Of a stretch of DNA of 50,980 bases, positions 48,701-50,980 are shown piece by piece; positions within the stretch are counted from its first letter, which is position 1, and each line of letters begins with the position of its first letter. Below the pieces are notes generated by a model. It did no database searches. It was not told the DNA's origin and worked only from the letters and a program-made list of their open reading frames with translations. Source of the DNA: an uncultured Clostridia bacterium. Its GTDB lineage: Bacteria > Bacillota > Clostridia > TANB77 > CAG-508. The position numbers and the translations under genes were made by a program. The stretch is from NCBI GenBank assembly GCA_934177795.1, contig CAKPPS010000006.1, forward strand, positions 1 to 50,980, written 5' to 3'.

Positions 48701-50100
48701 AATTCAGATATTTCTAGATTTAAACTTTTAGCAAAAGTTTCTATAAAAGAACCACACCCAGAAGAACAAGCTTCATTAAGCATAATATTATCAATAGAGC
48801 CATCTTTAATTCTTATATATTTCATATCTTGGCCACCAATATCAACAATACTTGTAACGTCAGGTTCAAAGGTTTTGGCAGCTGTATAATGTGCAATTGT
48901 TTCAATTTCATTTAAGTCAACATTTAAAGCTGTTTGTATTAATTTTTCACCATATCCTGTAACACCACTATATCTTAAAATGGCTTTTTTAGGTAATTGT
49001 TTATATAGTTTGCGTAACATATTCATAACACTGTTTAAAGGATTACCTTCATTACTTCCATATAAAGAATATAATAAATTGCCGTCTTTATCAATTAAAA
49101 CTAGTTTAGTTGTAGTAGAACCAGCATCAATTCCTAAATAACAATCACCTTCATAATCAGCTAAAGGCTTTTCAGCAACTTTGGCTTTATCATGTCTTTG
49201 TTTAAATTGTTCATAATCATTAGAGTCTTTAAATAAAGGGTCTAAAGGATGTGTTGTTGTATCTTGAGAATTTTTAAAATGTTCTATTTTTTGTTCTAAC
49301 TCATTAGGGGTTATAGGTTCTGTATTAAATGAATCTAATGCAGCACCTTTGGCTACTAATAGATGAGCATTTTCAGGTATTATAATTTGCTCATCTTTTA
49401 AATTTAGTGTTTCTATAAAACGTTTACGCAATTCAGGAAGATAACTTAAAGGTCCTCCTAAAAATGCAACATTTCCTCTAATAGGTCTTCCACAGGCTAA
49501 ACCACTTATTGTTTGATTAACTACTGCTTGAAAGATAGATGCAGCTATATCTTCTTTTGCAGCTCCTTCGTTAATTAATGGTTGTATATCTGTTTTAGCA
49601 AATACACCACAACGAGAAGCAATAGGATAAATGGTTTGATAGTTTTTGGCTAATTCATTTAAACCGGCTGTATCAGTATGTAAAAGTGATGCCATTTGAT
49701 CTAAAAAAGCTCCAGTTCCACCTGCACAAGTACCATTCATTCTTTGTTCTATAGAATTGTCAAAATATATAATCTTTGCATCTTCTCCACCTAATTCAAT
49801 TACAACATCTGTTTTTGCATAATATTTTTCAATTACACGTTTGCAAGAAACGACTTCTTGTATAAAGTCAACTCCTAAAAATTTAGCAGCAGACATAGCA
49901 CCAGAACCTGTTAAAGCAACAGTAAATGTTGAAGAAGGATATTTTAATAGTAGTTCTTCTAAAACTTGGCAAACTGTTTTTTTAGCATCTGAGAAATGTC
50001 TACGGTAATCTGAATATATAGTGTTTTTATTATTATCCATTACAATTATCTTGACTGTTGTTGAACCAACATCAAGTCCTACATGCAATATTTCGTTCAT
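45784..50100 (-). CDS. Giant acyl-CoA dehydratase activase-like protein (BadF/HgdC plus DUF2229 domains)
   Basis: 1438 residues. Two ASKHA ATPase modules of the 2-hydroxyglutaryl-CoA dehydratase activator type: the first starts VGLDVGSTTVKIIVMD with GGEDAKIIYF and NGTCAGGTGAFLDQMA, the second (about 322-580) LGIDAGSTTTKLVLID with DIGGQDMKYIRI and NEACSSGCGSFIETFA; the conserved Cys residues of each would hold the 4Fe-4S cluster. Then a Cys-rich NNCENHCKLTINKF (about 620) and DUF2229 and dehydratase-like parts (ESVCYPAKLSHGH, FYPCMPYSRKE, NDACYPSILVTGQ, QTGGGCRATNY, CVQPFACLPNHV). This fused form is common in anaerobic Clostridia; its substrate is not established. AAAGGAGATATTATA precedes the ATG. 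It implies an anaerobe. Confidence 0.88.
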   Translation of the reverse strand: MNEILHVGLDVGSTTVKIIVMDNNKNTIYSDYRRHFSDAKKTVCQVLEELLLKYPSSTFTVALTGSGAMSAAKFLGVDFIQEVVSCKRVIEKYYAKTDVVIELGGEDAKIIYFDNSIEQRMNGTCAGGTGAFLDQMASLLHTDTAGLNELAKNYQTIYPIASRCGVFAKTDIQPLINEGAAKEDIAASIFQAVVNQTISGLACGRPIRGNVAFLGGPLSYLPELRKRFIETLNLKDEQIIIPENAHLLVAKGAALDSFNTEPITPNELEQKIEHFKNSQDTTTHPLDPLFKDSNDYEQFKQRHDKAKVAEKPLADYEGDCYLGIDAGSTTTKLVLIDKDGNLLYSLYGSNEGNPLNSVMNMLRKLYKQLPKKAILRYSGVTGYGEKLIQTALNVDLNEIETIAHYTAAKTFEPDVTSIVDIGGQDMKYIRIKDGSIDNIMLNEACSSGCGSFIETFAKSLNLEISEFVKEAIKAKRPVDLGSRCTVFMNSKIKQAQKEGYTVGDISSGLSYSVIKNAIQKVMKVRDVETLGKHIVVQGGTFYNDAVLRAFELIVGKNVVRPNIAGLMGAYGMALLSKEQYESNLDMNYTSSILKTEELDKLKIKITHTHCNNCENHCKLTINKFSNGQIHVTGNRCEKGAGVITKSKKLPNLVQYKYERIFNYKPLEESEATRGTIGIPRVLNMYEDYPFWFTFLTNLGFKVVLSEKSTRKTYEKGMESMPSESVCYPAKLSHGHIESLLEQGITTIFYPCMPYSRKEYEKADNHYNCPIVISYSEVLKNNIEGLKDKKIKFLNPFLPFDKKNLVKKLLELDEFKEYNFTKDELSQAAEKAETEYQKCKDDIKQKGVETVKYIEENNLKGIVLAGRPYHIDPEINHGIDTLITSLGLCVLTEDSISDKTEVKRPIRVVDQWVFHARLYAAADFVGKHDCLELVQLNSFGCGVDAVTTDQVEEILSSYDKMYTLIKIDEVNNLGAVRIRIRSLLASMNKREKEKRESHSTGNYEQHKKIFTKEMKKDYTILIPQMAPIHFELLETAVQTSGYKVELLRNCTQKTVETGLKYVNNDACYPSILVTGQMIEALQSGKYDLNKTALIMSQTGGGCRATNYIGFIRKALKDAGFENIPVISFNIVGMEKMPGFKLTVPLLERLLKTVLYGDLLQKMLTKNRAYEVHKGETQKLFDKWMEKCKTLLRKSSNKEFKQSIYDIVNDFENIELDTSKEKPKVGIVGEVLIKYHPFGNNFVADLLEKEGAEVILPDFMGFVKFMATHKITFNSLLNTNKTSAKVMKAAIKLIDILEKDMKIALANSKKNYLPPCDIWHLEDKVKNVLSIGNQTGEGWFLTAEMIEYIEHGIPNIICVQPFACLPNHVVGKGVIKTIRENYPYANISPVDYDPGASETNQANRIKLLMTVAKDNLQTQQNRKNAIDSENIEIQETVEKK

Positions 50101-50292
50101 TATAATATCTCCTTTTTGTATATAAAAATTTATTATTATTCAACCTAATTGTATACGGAAAAGCAAAGTTTGTCAAATGGAAAAAGGTGTAAAACAGCAA
50201 AAAAATAGGAATTTAAAAATGATAAAAAATAATAGTTCTAAGACGGACAAACAAGAAATAAAATATAGTAATAAAAAGATAGGAGGAACCAG

Positions 50293-50832
50293 ATGAATAA
50301 GAAAATAATAGTGTTTTTTGCAATATTATTAATAGTAGTATTAATAGGCGGATATTTTATACTAGAATATTGTAAAAAGAAAAATCAAGAAACTGTTATA
50401 GAGGAATATACACCTCAGGAAGAGATAACCGAAGAACAAAATAGGCAGACAATTGTAAGTTTATACTTTTTGAACAGAGAAGATAATAAATTATTACCAG
50501 AAGCACGATTAGTAGATATTAAAGAACTAATGAATCAACCTTATGAGAAGCTAGTAAATATGTTAATTGAAGGACCAAAAAATGAGAAATATTTAAAAGT
50601 GTTGCCAGAAGGTACAAAATTAAATAAAACTTACACAGAAAATGATATTTTGTATTTGGATTTTTCGAAGGAATTGCTTAATTATGATAAAGAAAAGGAG
50701 CAAGCTAAAGAAAATATTACAAATAGTTTAGTAAATACATTAACACAATTAACAGAAGTTAATGCTATAAAAATAGTTGTTGATGGAAATGAATGTCAGG
50801 ATTTTGGAGAAACATATATGTTGAAGAAATAA
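50293..50832 (+). CDS. GerMN-domain membrane-anchored protein
   Basis: 179 residues: membrane helix at about 5-25 (IIVFFAILLIVVLIGGYFIL), an acidic linker, then a GerMN domain with VSLYFLNREDNKLLPEARLV, a Lxx-LIEGPKNEKYLKVLPEGTK stretch and LYLDFSKELLNYD. GerM-type proteins are exterior, linked to sporulation or cell-wall processes in Bacillota. AGGAGGAACCAG precedes the ATG. Confidence 0.85.
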   Translation: MNKKIIVFFAILLIVVLIGGYFILEYCKKKNQETVIEEYTPQEEITEEQNRQTIVSLYFLNREDNKLLPEARLVDIKELMNQPYEKLVNMLIEGPKNEKYLKVLPEGTKLNKTYTENDILYLDFSKELLNYDKEKEQAKENITNSLVNTLTQLTEVNAIKIVVDGNECQDFGETYMLKK

Positions 50833-50866
50833 AAAGGATAAAAATCAAAAATAAAATCAAAAAGAC

Positions 50867-50896
50867 TTGAAAAAATAACAAGAGATAATATATAAT
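50867..50896 (+). promoter_or_regulatory. Probable promoter facing out of the window
   Basis: TTGAAA at 50867-50872 and TATAAT at 50891-50896 with an 18-base spacer. No gene begins before the window ends at 50980. Confidence 0.5.
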
Positions 50897-50980
50897 TTAA
50901 AAAACGATAAAAGTCAAAAGAAAATAGCAATAAGAAAAATAGTCAAGTACATTGAAAATAAAATACCTTTGTAAAAAGCT

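Overview
The window is a very AT-rich stretch of bacterial chromosome around the replication origin. Gene order and protein families point to a Bacillota member, most likely an uncultivated Clostridia: gyrB, recF, dnaN and dnaA run leftward, and rpmH, rnpA, yidD, yidC, jag, mnmE, mnmG, rsmG, parA and parB run rightward, with DnaA-box clusters on both sides of dnaA. Left of dnaA the plus strand is T-rich and right of it A-rich, as expected if coding (leading) strands are A-rich and point away from the origin. Species cannot be named from this alone.

Layout: 1-714 holds seven copies of a 104-bp AT-only-like tandem repeat. 715-4145 (minus) is a compact, extremely AT-rich type IV secretion (T4SS) remnant or diverged locus (TadZ/CpaE-like protein, VirB4, VirB4-partner protein) whose last two genes have no ATG, GTG or TTG at the expected start. 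4722-11155 carries gyrB, recF, dnaN and dnaA. 11618-20334 is the classic rpmH-to-parB run. 20352-22312 encodes a DUF4446 protein and a polytopic glycosyltransferase. 22968-25393 is an accessory operon (leucine-rich-repeat-like protein, transglutaminase-like protein, small protein). Two tRNA-Ser genes follow, then a minus-strand membrane protein, then a 14.6-kb plus-strand T4SS locus (26868-41477): four VirB2-like pilins, PrgI, VirB4 partner, VirB4, VirB6/TrbL, two membrane-anchored VirB8-like proteins and a 1376-residue cell-wall hydrolase with four enzymatic-looking modules. No relaxase, coupling ATPase or integrase is visible. The window ends with an ABC exporter pair, a membrane-anchored J-domain protein, a patatin, a giant 2-hydroxyacyl-CoA-dehydratase-activase-like protein and a GerMN-domain protein.

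Main observation: five genes (mnmE, mnmG, a VirB2-like pilin, virB4, virB6) are each split by exactly one extra base, and in every case the break is the same: an in-frame CGG codon followed by A, read as C|GGA, where dropping the C restores the frame and puts glycine (GGA) there. By manual scan I found no other in-frame CGG codon in any gene on either strand, whereas CGA, CGT and CGC are all used. Two of the genes are universal tRNA-modification genes, so decay is unlikely, and random sequencing errors would not choose one tetranucleotide. The simplest reading is that CGG has no normal decoder here and that CGGA acts as a +1 frameshift site or four-base glycine codon. This is an inference needing read-level and proteomic confirmation.
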